From assembly GCF_028618595.1 (NCBI RefSeq), contig NZ_JAQITE010000005.1, positions 1-64,000 on the forward strand: DNA of 64,000 nucleotides. Reading direction: 5' to 3'. The notes below the pieces were generated by a model. That model was not told the DNA's origin, did no database searches, and saw only the letters and a program-made list of their open reading frames with translations. A program made the position numbers and the translations under genes. The stretch is from Bartonella sp. AU18XJBT. Lineage in GTDB: Bacteria; Pseudomonadota; Alphaproteobacteria; Rhizobiales; Rhizobiaceae. Shown in pieces: positions 1-10,670 of this stretch (positions are counted from its first letter, which is position 1; each line of letters begins with the position of its first letter).

Positions 1-82
1 GTTTGTTTGCTTATCTTGTCTAAAGAGATGCCCTCAAATTTGAGGAGACCCCTTTTGATTTCGTATTTTTAAACGATAACTT

Positions 83-265
83 TTAAAACGTTTTTTGCTC
101 ACTTGCTTGCACTATATTCATTAAAAGGCTCTTGATTTCATAAGATATAACGTTTTGAATTTCATATTTATTGTGATGATAGGGTCTGTATAATGCCTGC
201 CTATCGTTTTCTAAATTTTTAGTAAGCGTTTTAAAATCAATCTTGTCTTTAAATCCTTTGTGCAA
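83..265 (-). CDS. Doubtful small ORF, hypothetical
   Basis: A 60-codon open frame with a TTG start that has an in-frame stop just two codons upstream. The product would be basic and Lys/Asn/Gln rich with no signal peptide, membrane segment or motif I recognise. There is no clear ribosome binding site and the surrounding 1.3 kb is decayed spacer, so this may be a fragment of a lost gene or simply chance. Confidence 0.15.
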   Translation of the reverse strand: MHKGFKDKIDFKTLTKNLENDRQALYRPYHHNKYEIQNVISYEIKSLLMNIVQASEQKTF

Positions 266-684
266 TCTTTATGAATTAAACCTATAAGCTTATGACAGTT
301 TCAAACGATTATTCCTTTGAAGGTTTCGCTCAAAAAAGAGCAAAACTCATACCATTCTTTAAACGTATACAATTTATGTTATCGATAATTCCAAACGACT
401 AAATTTTAAACAATGTGATTTGTGCTGTGATAAAAACGTATCATAAAATTTATAGACTATTATGAATGATAACTGCTTTTCATTTCATTTGAATACACAC
501 ATGCGTTATAATATTTGCATCATGATTTGCTTTTTATGGTCTATTCATACGTGCTAATCTTATATAAAAAATGGTCAAATGAATCACGTATAAAAATGTG
601 GATTCTGATGGGGGTGCATATAAAATTATTTAAATAACATATTGACTTTGTTGTATTTTTTTGATATCATGCCGCATTACTCTG

Positions 685-875
685 TGAAAAAGCAAGCCGA
701 CAGCATTACACTACTACACTTACCTTCAATTTGTGACAGCTCTTGACACTTGAGACGATTCATAAGAAGCATATCCTTGCTTTATTTTTTATCCACATCC
801 ACAGACGCTCATCCCGCCTGTAACAAGCAAAAAACATGGTTTTGATTGATTCATTATAAAAGAAGTTGAAATGAA
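685..875 (-). pseudogene. Relic A of integrase upstream region and 5' end
   Basis: Read on the minus strand, this matches the intact integrase locus at about 40360-40540. In order one finds the counterpart of GAATCAACTAAAACCA (here gaatcaatcaaaacca), the acaag/caggcGGGATaag box, the TGTGGATAA 9-mer (TTATCCACA on plus at 789-797), then a start region reading cttcttatgaatcgtctcaa against ctcttatgaaccgtcttaa. It continues to the codons for GLLLH and is then lost. Frameshifts and stops make it non-functional. Confidence 0.75.
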
Positions 876-904
876 AAATTATCATTATAAATCAACATAT
901 TGTA

Positions 905-1000
905 TAACTTTGATATTCCTTCATAAATGTAAAGATGGTAGCGCATAGTGGGTTTATATAATTTGGGAAGATTTTTATAAACTTACGCGAAGTTTTACAT
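905..1000 (+). pseudogene. Relic B of integrase internal codons
   Basis: The plus strand reads ccttcataaatgtaaagatg and then gtagcgcatagtgggttta, matching the integrase codons for LHKRKDGGAQWI at about 40525-40570. A further match (gaagatttttataaacttacgcgaag) fits the codons around RDVSLKQARE with a deletion between. An in-frame TAG replaces the Gln codon. It lies back to back with relic A, so the two come from different copies or from an inversion. Confidence 0.6.
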
Positions 1001-1394
1001 AATCCCCATTCCACGAATGTCAATGTGAAATGGAGTATACCACTGAGAGAGGTCTATCTGAAACAGCATGATGTGCAAAAAAATACATTTGTTTGGAGCA
1101 TTCTATTTTGCGTGAGGAGTTCATTCCCCTATAAAAAAGCAAACGCGTAAATTGTCTGCACAATAACACATTTCTCTCTATCAAGAAGTTCGTCAATAGA
1201 AAGCGTCTTAATAATACATCTTTGCCTATCCTGCTTTATATTTTCTCTCATAAATCTCTCAAACGAACACTTTCTCGCGTAACATAACTTATCGTGCATT
1301 TTAGAAGCATTTTTATTCCCTTTATTAAAGAAAATAAAAGAATATATAAAAATTTATTTCAGTAATAGCTATACAACAAAAAAATATTAACCCA

Positions 1395-4061
1395 TTATGT
1401 CCTTTTTGCTATTGCGGCTTGGGCTGCTGCTAAACGAGCAATTGGTACTCGAAAAGGAGAACACGAAACATAATCTAGGTTATTTTCTTCGCATAAAGCA
1501 ATAGAGGCAGGATCGCCTCCATGTTCACCGCAAATTCCCAATTTTATTTTTGCACGCTTTGAGCGTCCACGCTGTGCAGCAATGGTAATAAGTTCCCCTA
1601 CTCCATCACGGTCAATAGACACGAAAGGATCTTGCTCTAAAAGACCTTTTTGAAAATAGGTTGCCAAAAAAGGAGCAGCATCATCACGGGAAATCCCAAA
1701 AGTAGTTTGTGTCAAATCGTTTGTTCCAAATGAAAAAAATTCAGCAGTTTCAGAAATTTCATCTGCTCGAAGCGCCGCCCTTGGAAGCTCAATCATCGTC
1801 CCAACCATATATTGAATCGTGCTTCCCTTTTCTTTCATCACTTCCTCAGCAACCTGATCAATACGTGCTTTTACAAAATCGAGTTCAGATTTAAGCGCAA
1901 CAAGTGGCACCATAATTTCAAGTATAACAGGAGATCCAGATTTTTGGGCAGCTTCTGCTGCTGCTTCAAAAATCGCCCGCGCTTGCATTTCTGCAATTTC
2001 AGGATAAGTAATAGCTAAACGGCATCCTCGTAATCCAAGCATAGGATTAAATTCGTGCAACTGCTGGGCGCGTTCAGCAAGCACTTCAGCAGAAACACCC
2101 ATAGCTGTTGCAACATCAAGAATTTCTGCTTTCGTTTTAGGCAAAAATTCATGTAATGGCGGATCTAGCAAGCGGATAGTAACAGGTAAACCACACATAA
2201 TTTCAAATAATTCGCTAAAATCTGAACGCTGCATTGGCAAAAGCTTATCTAGTGCTTTACGACGACCATTTTCATCATGACTTAAAATCATTTCACGCAT
2301 GGCAACGATACGTTCATCAGAAAAAAACATATGCTCCGTACGGCAAAGACCTATACCCTCAGCCCCGAAAGAGCGTCCCATACGGGCATCAGATGGTGTA
2401 TCAGCATTAGCGCGAACTTTAAGACGCCGCATCCCATCAGCCCATTCCATTAATTTTGCAAAGTCTCCGCAAAGCTGAGGTTGCAACATTGCAACTTTCC
2501 CTTTTAAAATTTCTCCACTTCCACCATCAATTGTGATAATATCACCTTTTTTAAAGCTTTCTCCTGAAGCAAACAGCGTATTTGTGTTATAATCAATCCG
2601 CACACTGCCAGCACCAGAAATACATGGTTTTCCCATCCCCCGCGCAACAACAGCAGCGTGACTTGTCATACCGCCACGCGTTGTTAAAATTCCCTCTGCA
2701 GCATGCATGCCATGAATATCTTCTGGGCTTGTTTCTACACGGACCAAAATAACTTTACGACCTTCCGCCGACACAGTTTCTGCCTCTTCCGAAGTAAAAA
2801 CAATTTCACCAGTTGCAGCTCCAGGAGAAGCAGGTAAACCACGTCCTATAACAAAACGTTCTGCTTTGGGATCAAGTGTTGGATGCAAAAGTTGGTCCAG
2901 CGACTTTGCATCAATACGCATCACAGCCTCTTCACGGTTTATTAACCCCTCCTCAACCATTTCAATTGCCATCTTGAGAGCCGCACGAGCCGTGCGTTTT
3001 CCTGAACGAGTCTGAAGCATCCATAATTTACCTTTTTCAATGGTAAATTCGAGATCTTGCATATCCCGATAATGCTGCTCAAGCTTATGCGCAATCTGAC
3101 ATAATTTCGAAAAAGCCTCAGGCATGATTTTTTCTAACGACAGTCTATTTGAACCAGCAACAATACGTGCATTTTCTGTAATATTTTGAGGCGTTCGAAT
3201 ACCCGCCACAACATCTTCCCCTTGCGCATTAACTAAAAATTCACCATAAAGTTCTTTTTTCCCTGTCGATGGATTGCGTGTAAAAGCAACACCGGTTGCC
3301 GAATCTTCACCCATGTTGCCAAAAACCATAGCTTGCACATTAACTGCCGTTCCCCAACTTTCCGGAATACTATGTAAACGGCGATAAGTAACTGCACGTG
3401 CTGTCATCCAACTTAAAAAAACGGCTCCAATTGCTCCCCATAACTGCTGTTCAGGATTTTGTGGAAAAGGTTTTCCTAATTTTTCTTCAACATAGGCTTT
3501 ATAAGAAGTAATAATGTTCTTCCAATCATCTGCTGTCATTTCTGTATCAATAGTGTAACCATTGCGTACTTTTTCTTCATCAAGAATCTCTTCAAAATAC
3601 GAATGATCTAACCCCAAAACAACGTTAGAATACATTTGGATAAAACGCCGATAACTATCATAAGCAAAACGTTCATTATTAGCTTGTAAAGCAATGGCTT
3701 TTACAGTCTCATCATTCATGCCAAGGTTAAGAACTGTATCCATCATCCCTGGCATAGAAGCCCTCGCCCCTGAACGAACAGAAAGTAAAAGTGGTCTTTG
3801 TTCATTGCCAAATTCACGTCCTGTTTGTTCAGCAACGCGTCTTAGTGCTTTGTTCACAGATTCTTGTAGCTCTTCTGGATATGATTTGTCATGGGCATAA
3901 TAAAAATTACAAACTTCTGTTGTCAGCGTAAATCCGGGTGGTACGGGCAAACCAAGATTACTCATTTCTGCCAAATTAGCCCCTTTACCTCCGAGAAGGT
4001 TACGCTCACTTGCACTTCCTTCTGCCTTTCCATCTCCAAAACTATAAACCCATTTTTTCAC
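1395..4061 (-). CDS. ppdK: Pyruvate, phosphate dikinase
   Basis: Interconverts pyruvate, ATP and phosphate with phosphoenolpyruvate, AMP and pyrophosphate in the cytoplasm, linking the pyruvate and PEP pools. The 888 residues match the usual family length. The N-terminal ATP-grasp domain starts with LLGGKGANLAEM. The central phosphohistidine domain carries GGMTSHAAVVARGMGKP with the swivelling His near residue 468. The C-terminal TIM barrel has the catalytic Cys near 844 in GICGEHGGDP. Start is a GTG with a strong GGGAGG box a few bases upstream. The next gene upstream on the same strand is the DsbA-like protein 178 bases away. Rhizobial relatives place ppdK near ccrM and mutY, as here. Confidence 0.97.
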   Translation of the reverse strand: MKKWVYSFGDGKAEGSASERNLLGGKGANLAEMSNLGLPVPPGFTLTTEVCNFYYAHDKSYPEELQESVNKALRRVAEQTGREFGNEQRPLLLSVRSGARASMPGMMDTVLNLGMNDETVKAIALQANNERFAYDSYRRFIQMYSNVVLGLDHSYFEEILDEEKVRNGYTIDTEMTADDWKNIITSYKAYVEEKLGKPFPQNPEQQLWGAIGAVFLSWMTARAVTYRRLHSIPESWGTAVNVQAMVFGNMGEDSATGVAFTRNPSTGKKELYGEFLVNAQGEDVVAGIRTPQNITENARIVAGSNRLSLEKIMPEAFSKLCQIAHKLEQHYRDMQDLEFTIEKGKLWMLQTRSGKRTARAALKMAIEMVEEGLINREEAVMRIDAKSLDQLLHPTLDPKAERFVIGRGLPASPGAATGEIVFTSEEAETVSAEGRKVILVRVETSPEDIHGMHAAEGILTTRGGMTSHAAVVARGMGKPCISGAGSVRIDYNTNTLFASGESFKKGDIITIDGGSGEILKGKVAMLQPQLCGDFAKLMEWADGMRRLKVRANADTPSDARMGRSFGAEGIGLCRTEHMFFSDERIVAMREMILSHDENGRRKALDKLLPMQRSDFSELFEIMCGLPVTIRLLDPPLHEFLPKTKAEILDVATAMGVSAEVLAERAQQLHEFNPMLGLRGCRLAITYPEIAEMQARAIFEAAAEAAQKSGSPVILEIMVPLVALKSELDFVKARIDQVAEEVMKEKGSTIQYMVGTMIELPRAALRADEISETAEFFSFGTNDLTQTTFGISRDDAAPFLATYFQKGLLEQDPFVSIDRDGVGELITIAAQRGRSKRAKIKLGICGEHGGDPASIALCEENNLDYVSCSPFRVPIARLAAAQAAIAKRT

Positions 4062-4239
4062 TGTACAAATCCTCCCATATCAGCATCAAAACATCATTCA
4101 ACCTAGGCTCACTTAAAAGCAATGATTTGATTCAAAATTGGCTCAACAAAAAATACCGCTTCATAAATGCATAATATTAATCCTTCCAAAAGAGATAATG
4201 ACCAAAAGTATCACTATCCATCTTCTGGAAAATTAAGAT

Positions 4240-4896
4240 TCAGTTTTTAAGAAAACTATCAATCACCGAAAAAAATTCTTCTACTTTCATGGCACCTTCA
4301 TATTTACTACCATTAATAAAGAAAGTAGGTGTTGCTGTGACACCAAGCTCTTTACCGCGTTCAAAAGATGCATTTACTTCATCTAAAATGGACTGATTTT
4401 TCAAACATGCAGTAAAACTTTCATCTGTAAAACCAGCCATTAAGCCAATTTTTTTTAATGGTGTTAGAGCATCTTTTCCGAAAGCCCATTCATTTTGTTT
4501 TTGAAATAAAACTTCTATCAAAGGAAAATAGCGATCTTCTGGTGCACACCGTGCCAACATAAAACCTGCTGTTGCCCGAGGATCAAAAGCATATTCTCGG
4601 AAAATAAGTTTTACTTTTCCTGTTTTGATATATTTTTTACGAATTTGGGGAAGTATATCATCATAAAAATGCGCACAATGGACACATGTCAACGAAGCAT
4701 ACTCAACAATAACGACTGGTGCATCTTCCTCTCCCTCAAAGCGATCCTTTACTTTACCCGATTGGAGAAGCTCTGCCATATCAACAGTTGCCACTGGTTT
4801 TAGATCACGCGCTAAAGCAACTGTTACACTGTTTTGTACAATCGTTATGAAGAGAAGAATTATCCCGAAAGATAAAAAAGAACGATATTTTACCAT
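4240..4896 (-). CDS. Exported DsbA-family thiol:disulfide oxidoreductase
   Basis: A periplasmic thioredoxin-fold protein of 218 residues expected to oxidise or shuffle disulfides in exported proteins. Residues 8-29 form a signal peptide (hydrophobic run then VALA-R). The active site is CVHC at residues 71-74, and the cis-proline loop reads GVTATPTFFING near residue 190. Length and layout fit the DsbA/Com1-like DSBA thioredoxin family of alphaproteobacteria (Thioredoxin_4 type). It sits 82 bases after the DUF721 gene on the same strand, an order conserved in related genomes, where smc usually follows. Substrates cannot be read from the sequence. Confidence 0.92.
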   Translation of the reverse strand: MVKYRSFLSFGIILLFITIVQNSVTVALARDLKPVATVDMAELLQSGKVKDRFEGEEDAPVVIVEYASLTCVHCAHFYDDILPQIRKKYIKTGKVKLIFREYAFDPRATAGFMLARCAPEDRYFPLIEVLFQKQNEWAFGKDALTPLKKIGLMAGFTDESFTACLKNQSILDEVNASFERGKELGVTATPTFFINGSKYEGAMKVEEFFSVIDSFLKN

Positions 4897-4978
4897 AAAT
4901 AATACTTTTCTGTTGTTATTAACGAATAGGAATCCAATGCTTTCTCATATATTAAAGAAAAATATATAAAATATCTTT

Positions 4979-5497
4979 CTATTTATTATTTTTTTCCAAG
5001 AAAATGCAACAGCCAAGTTTATAAAGTGCTTGGTGCAAGCTTTTATCTTCAATTCCTTCAAGCATTTTTTCCAAGCATTTTTTGTCTTGTTCACTCAAAG
5101 GCGGCTTTAGAGGCAAGTGATTCATAAAAACCGACATACTCCTTTGCTCAATCTTGATGCGATCAATAGCAATATAGCCAAAAAATCCGTTAATTCTATG
5201 AAGTAATTCCTCTGTTTCATGCATCAATTTTAATGCTGCAAATCCTTCACATGCGACAACAAGTGTTGCTGGTTGAAAAACTTCATCCTGATCTGCACGA
5301 CGTTTCCAAATAATTTTAAGCGGCATTGTATATTCACTGATATCATAGCCCGCAATTTGTGGCCAATGTTCTATAAGCGCTACATTAAGCCCTGTCCGTT
5401 TGCGTAAAACTGGATCAAGTATTTTGTATACCGTCTCAGAAAGAGAATAAAAAATATGTTTTTTTAATTGTTTTCTCATTTTTAGATCATTGTTCAA
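4979..5497 (-). CDS. DUF721 / DciA-like protein
   Basis: A 172-residue basic protein of the DUF721 family. DciA, the characterised member, helps load the replicative helicase DnaB in bacteria without DnaC, so a replication role is likely but inferred. Visible family features are the N-terminal DPVLRKRTGLN segment, the WPQIAG motif near residue 46 and the central LVVACEGFAALKLMHE strand-helix near residue 88. The frame begins with TTG; an in-frame ATG lies six codons in (5479), and neither has a strong ribosome site. It is divergent from mutY across 185 bases and precedes the DsbA-like gene. Confidence 0.8.
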   Translation of the reverse strand: MNNDLKMRKQLKKHIFYSLSETVYKILDPVLRKRTGLNVALIEHWPQIAGYDISEYTMPLKIIWKRRADQDEVFQPATLVVACEGFAALKLMHETEELLHRINGFFGYIAIDRIKIEQRSMSVFMNHLPLKPPLSEQDKKCLEKMLEGIEDKSLHQALYKLGCCIFLEKNNK

Positions 5498-5682
5498 CCG
5501 CTTACTAAATTAAAATTATTTGTTTCATCTCAAAATTATTTCCTCCTCAATCTATGAAGTATCAACAAAATAAAAAGCCTTTTCTCACCAGAGCCTTGAC
5601 AATAAAAGAGCAAAAAACATGAATTACAAAATAAACAATTTTTTCTTTTGCATTTTATATCTCCCTATGCTTGAAAGCAATC

Positions 5683-6741
5683 ATGTATGAAATTTCTTCG
5701 CACCTCCTTGCTTGGTACGATCAAAATCACAGACATCTCCCATGGCGGATTACCCCCGAAAAGCAAAAACAAGGTATCCGTCCTGATCCCTATCAAGTTT
5801 GGCTTTCTGAAATCATGCTTCAACAAACAACCGTTGAAACAGTTAAGCCTTATTTTAAAAAGTTTCTGAAACTATGGCCTGATCTTTCCTCTTTAGCAAA
5901 ATCCTCACAAGATGATATCATGAAAGCATGGGCTGGACTTGGCTATTATTCACGCGCACGTAATCTTAAAAAATGTGCGCAACAGCTTGTTGAAAACTAC
6001 GCGGGACAATTTCCACAATCTGTAAAAGAATTGCGAACTCTAGCCGGTATTGGAGATTATACTGCCGCAGCCATTGCTGCGATTGCTTTTAACCACCCTG
6101 TAGCAGTGGTTGATGGTAATGTCGAACGTGTGGTAGCGCGCCTTTTTGCTATCACTTCAATATTACGAAAAGCAAAAGTTGAAATTAAAGAAAAAACACA
6201 AAAAATTACTGCTTTAAATCGTCCTGGAGACTTTGCTCAAGCAATGATGGATTTAGGAGCAACAGTTTGTACTCCACGCAAACCATCTTGTTATACCTGC
6301 CCTCTGCAATGTTTATGCAAAGCAGCAAAAACGCAACAACCGGAATCTTTTCCAGTCAAAGCCCCTAAAAAAGAACGCCCTTCAAAAACAGGTATTGCTT
6401 TTGTGGTCCTTAATAAAAAGAGACAAATTTATTTGGAAAAACGACAGACGCAAAAACTCCTTGGTGGAATGACCCAAATTCCTAACAATATTGGCATAAA
6501 CAACGAAAATGGGCTCCAAAACGCACCCTTTACGGCTAATTGGCAATTCAAAGGACAAATTACGCATGTTTTTACTCACTTTTCTCTAAAGCTCGATGTT
6601 TACTATACCGAGGATGTTCATGAAATGAACTGTGAAAATGGTTGGTGGTGTAACATTCAACATCTTGCCGAAGAAGCATTACCTACTGTTATGAAAAAAG
6701 CTATTTCCGTAGCGCTTCCCAATTCTTTCAGTTTTAAATAA
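5683..6741 (+). CDS. mutY: A/G-specific adenine glycosylase
   Basis: Removes adenine mispaired with guanine or 8-oxoguanine, preventing G:C to T:A transversions. The order of domains is the helix-hairpin-helix LAGIGDYTAAAIAAIAF near residue 120, the catalytic Asp in AVVDGNVERV near 146, the [4Fe-4S] loop with cysteines spaced C-x6-C-x2-C-x5-C near 203-219, and a C-terminal NUDIX-like recognition domain. I prefer ATG 5683 (352 residues); the frame is also open to TTG 5671. In alphaproteobacteria mutY commonly sits with DUF721, dsbA and ccrM, as here. Confidence 0.95.
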   Translation: MYEISSHLLAWYDQNHRHLPWRITPEKQKQGIRPDPYQVWLSEIMLQQTTVETVKPYFKKFLKLWPDLSSLAKSSQDDIMKAWAGLGYYSRARNLKKCAQQLVENYAGQFPQSVKELRTLAGIGDYTAAAIAAIAFNHPVAVVDGNVERVVARLFAITSILRKAKVEIKEKTQKITALNRPGDFAQAMMDLGATVCTPRKPSCYTCPLQCLCKAAKTQQPESFPVKAPKKERPSKTGIAFVVLNKKRQIYLEKRQTQKLLGGMTQIPNNIGINNENGLQNAPFTANWQFKGQITHVFTHFSLKLDVYYTEDVHEMNCENGWWCNIQHLAEEALPTVMKKAISVALPNSFSFK

Positions 6742-6849
6742 TCTTTCCTATTCGTAAAAATATTTTCTAACGGAGACTTTTGTATCTCTAGCGACCATTT
6801 CTTAATCTGAAAAATTTTAAAAAATGAAATAACCAATTTTTTCTACAGA

Positions 6850-7105
6850 TAAGAATGAAGGAGGGATAGAAAAACTTAGATTTAAATTTCAGGATCTATC
6901 CTTTTTTCGCTCATGAAGGAGCAAATCGGCACCATCATTATATTTACCAATCCCCTACAACAAACCCTTGGCACTTGAAACAGTTCATAAAAAGTACTTT
7001 TAGTTCTTTCTTTAACAAGTTTTATTCACACGCCAACTCCGCTGATGACATGTAAGCAAGTAAATTTCATTGATTCAATATGGAACAGGTCTGAAATAAG
7101 AAAAT
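6850..7105 (-). pseudogene. Relic C of integrase upstream region and 5' end
   Basis: Minus-strand reading gives ttgaatcaatgaaatttact, then a TGTGAATAA box (TTATTCACA on plus, 7022-7030), gaaagaactaaaagta, tatgaactgtttcaagtgcc, and ggtaaatataatgatggtgc followed by the codons for GADLLLHER. This is the best-preserved copy of the NDGAGLLLHKRKDG block of the intact integrase. After that block it decays and ends near the mutY side. No functional frame remains. Confidence 0.8.
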
Positions 7106-7319
7106 TTGACGATATTCGGGGAAAACCTCAATGTGAATAACGCTAAATTATCTTTATAAATCAATTATATCATACACACTTTACAGATGTGCGTATTATC
7201 TCAAAAAAGCACTTAATTTTGAACTCCTGAATGAGCCTTTTAATTCTGGTCTTTCATTTTCACAAAATTATATTGAAATTTTACTGTTTTGAAACTCAAA
7301 TGAGAACATAGAGTGAAAA

Positions 7320-7435
7320 TTTCTCGTTTTAATTTCTTTTACAATAAGCATAAAAATACTCGCTTGCCGCTTACAAGTGGGATTAGTGTGTCAATAAAAA
7401 ACATCTAAGAAAGGCATAAAACACCTTCACCTCGA
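7320..7435 (+). pseudogene. Relic D of integrase upstream region
   Basis: The plus strand reads actcgcttgccgcttacaag, tgggattagtgtgtcaataa and ctaagaaaggcataaaacac, matching about 40386-40455 upstream of the intact integrase. The DnaA-box-like 9-mer is mutated here (TGTCAATAA). Only the leader and the start region are recognisable. It diverges from relic C, 215 bases away. Confidence 0.65.
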
Positions 7436-7490
7436 TCTCAATCAAGATCAGGTACATTAGTGATCAATAGAATGAAGCAATCAGCTTAGT

Positions 7491-8944
<1,454 letters not shown>

Positions 8945-9640
8945 ATGCCTCAGATAGATCTTATTATTTTTGATTGTGACGGGGTTCTCGTCGACTCTGA
9001 ATATCTTGCAGCAAAAATTGGATCTCAATTGCTCAAACAAACAGGATATGAAATATCACCCGAAGAATTGAGTGAGCGTTTTGCAGGGCTTATCTTTCGC
9101 GATATTCTTAAACACGTTGAACAGGAAACAGAAAAACCAATTTCTGCTCATCTCATAGATCAGATGACTAATATTTTTCGTACACAAATAAAAACTGAAT
9201 TACGGGCTATTGATGATGTAAGAGAAGCTGTAGAAATTATTCAAACACGCTATCCCTACTGTATCTGCTCTAATGCAAAAAGCGTAGATATAAAAGAGAT
9301 GCTCACCACGGTTGATCTCTATGACCTTTTTGAAGGTAAAATATTTTCAGCACCTGAAGTTGGAACAAAAAGAACGAAACCGGCCCCTGATGTTTTCCTT
9401 TTTGCCGCACAACAATTACAAGTAGAGCCCAAAAACACTATCGTTATAGAAGATTCAATTCATGGTGTCCACGCAGCCATAGCAGCAGGCATGCGTGTCA
9501 TCGGCTTTACGGGAGGATCACATAGCTATCTTGGTCACTCTAATGCCCTTGCAGAAGCTGGCGCAGAAACAGTTATCGCAAAACATGCTCATTTAGGAGA
9601 AGTCTTAGAAGCAATGGCAGTATGGCGAGATCTATTATAA
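8945..9640 (+). CDS. HAD-superfamily phosphatase (phosphoglycolate phosphatase-like)
   Basis: A 231-residue haloacid-dehalogenase hydrolase of subfamily IA. Motif I is FDCDGVLVDSE at residues 8-18 with the nucleophilic first Asp. A helical cap follows, then the motif II region CSNAKS near 111, motif III Lys in KRTKPAPDVF near 143, and motif IV VIEDSIHGV near 166. Such enzymes act on small phosphorylated metabolites; phosphoglycolate and beta-phosphoglucose phosphomutase-like roles cannot be separated here. ATG follows an AAGGAAT box. In related genomes a HAD gene neighbours ccrM, which supports the placement. Confidence 0.85.
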   Translation: MPQIDLIIFDCDGVLVDSEYLAAKIGSQLLKQTGYEISPEELSERFAGLIFRDILKHVEQETEKPISAHLIDQMTNIFRTQIKTELRAIDDVREAVEIIQTRYPYCICSNAKSVDIKEMLTTVDLYDLFEGKIFSAPEVGTKRTKPAPDVFLFAAQQLQVEPKNTIVIEDSIHGVHAAIAAGMRVIGFTGGSHSYLGHSNALAEAGAETVIAKHAHLGEVLEAMAVWRDLL

Positions 9641-10098
9641 AAAACCTCTTGAATATATCAGTTTGTAAACTCTTGTAAGAAGCATTTTTATTCAAATGCC
9701 CTTCTCTTTTCGCTGCTCCTTTTATAATAACTTCAATAAATGTGTAATTCACGACACAAGTGAATTGCATCTCAATGTGAAGGAAAAAAATATAGCACCT
9801 CGTTGAACAATTATAAGTCAGCTAACCATTGCATGTGCTTTAAAAAAGCAAAAAACAGGGGTGCAAACTCATAAAAATAAAACTCTGCTTATCTATCTTC
9901 AACTCCGATATCACACTCCCAACCTCAGCAGCCCATCCTGATAAATTATTATATGTGTCAAAAAAGGAATATTACGATACCTTGTTCGATAAGATGTAAA
10001 AATTGCTATGCCAAAACTACGCCCTCTCAGCTTATTAAGTACATTACCCAACATAGTAAAATTGTATACTATGATCGTATTGACCATAGGGGAACACG

Positions 10099-10296
10099 TT
10101 GAAATTCTCAGAATCTATGAAACGCAATGAGCTATTGAAAACAAAAAACGTCCTTGTTGAGTTACAAGAGCTTATATTTACTCTATCCAAATCTTGTAAA
10201 CTTGTTGAAAGCTTATTTTCTTTGCTGACTAAACAGTATTTTAACAGTATCAATTGGTACAACCTCCCTAAGATTACAAAAGATATATTCTTATGA
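10099..10296 (+). CDS. Doubtful small ORF, hypothetical
   Basis: A 65-codon frame starting with TTG a few bases after an AGGGGA run that could serve as a ribosome site. The product would be Lys, Leu and Ser rich with an amphipathic middle (ELQELIFTLSKSCKLVESLF) and no known domain. An overlapping minus-strand frame (10044-10262) is equally open, so coding status is unclear. Confidence 0.2.
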   Translation: MKFSESMKRNELLKTKNVLVELQELIFTLSKSCKLVESLFSLLTKQYFNSINWYNLPKITKDIFL

Positions 10297-10395
10297 CGAT
10301 GTGGACTTTATAAAAAATATTTCATACCAAGTAATTTACAGACAACGTATTTATTTATACTGATAACTTACTGTTATTCAAATTAAATAAATAAA

Positions 10396-10670
10396 GAAAT
10401 AAAACGCCTCTTAATGAATCATCTCAAAATGCAGAAATTATAGCAACATTAGGAGCGAACAAAGTGTATGGCGATGCCATCTTTTTTCTTTATAAACGTC
10501 AAAGATTCTGATGCCCTAAGAATTTTATATTATGGGGATTTACCATTGTATCACTCATGTGCATCATTGCAGAATAGGCTTGAGTACCTTGAGAAGGGTT
10601 TCTTAAAAAAGCACATAAATATGAAACATATAATCATGTAAAACAACGTAAAGAGATACCAGTAGTTGCT
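10396..10670 (+). pseudogene. Relic E of integrase, longest coding remnant
   Basis: The plus strand matches the intact integrase from its start region (cgcctcttaatgaatcatct against ggctcttatgaaccgtctta), through gcaacattaggagcgaac, gcgatgccatcttttt and tttataaacgtcaaagatt, to a later block ggcttgagtaccttgagaag-ggtttcttaaaaaagca (codons for LGALRDVSLKQA) and aaacaacgtaaagaga (KQKRE). So about the first 90-100 codons survive with stops and frameshifts. It lies 620 bases before the exported-protein cassette and may mark the element that brought it. Confidence 0.7.

Larger units (their letters stand above)
1..1394. other. Long decayed spacer downstream of ppdK
   Basis: This stretch holds no convincing intact gene. 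It contains two recognisable integrase relics in opposite orientation (about 685-875 minus and 905-1000 plus, listed separately) and possibly a third scrap near 585-640, where a GAT-GGG-GGT-GCA run resembles the KDGGA codons of the integrase. A promoter-like pair (TTGACT 642-647, 17-base spacer, TATCAT 665-670) has no gene behind it. Confidence 0.6.
6742..7490. other. Spacer between mutY and ccrM with two relics
   Basis: No intact gene. Two divergently oriented integrase relics occupy about 6850-7105 (minus) and 7320-7435 (plus). The remaining sequence, 7110-7315, is AT-rich and shows nothing I can name. Confidence 0.6.

Noticed and set aside
642-670. Promoter-like TTGACT-N17-TATCAT on the plus strand
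   Set aside because: Good boxes, but nothing downstream except a minus-strand relic; in AT-rich spacer this can occur by chance.
9754-9774. Inverted repeat AATTCAC-N7-GTGAATT after the HAD gene
   Set aside because: Short, AT-rich, no T-run; not convincing as terminator or operator.
10044-10262. 72-codon minus-strand frame overlapping 10099-10296
   Set aside because: No ribosome site or family features; overlaps an equally uncertain plus-strand frame.
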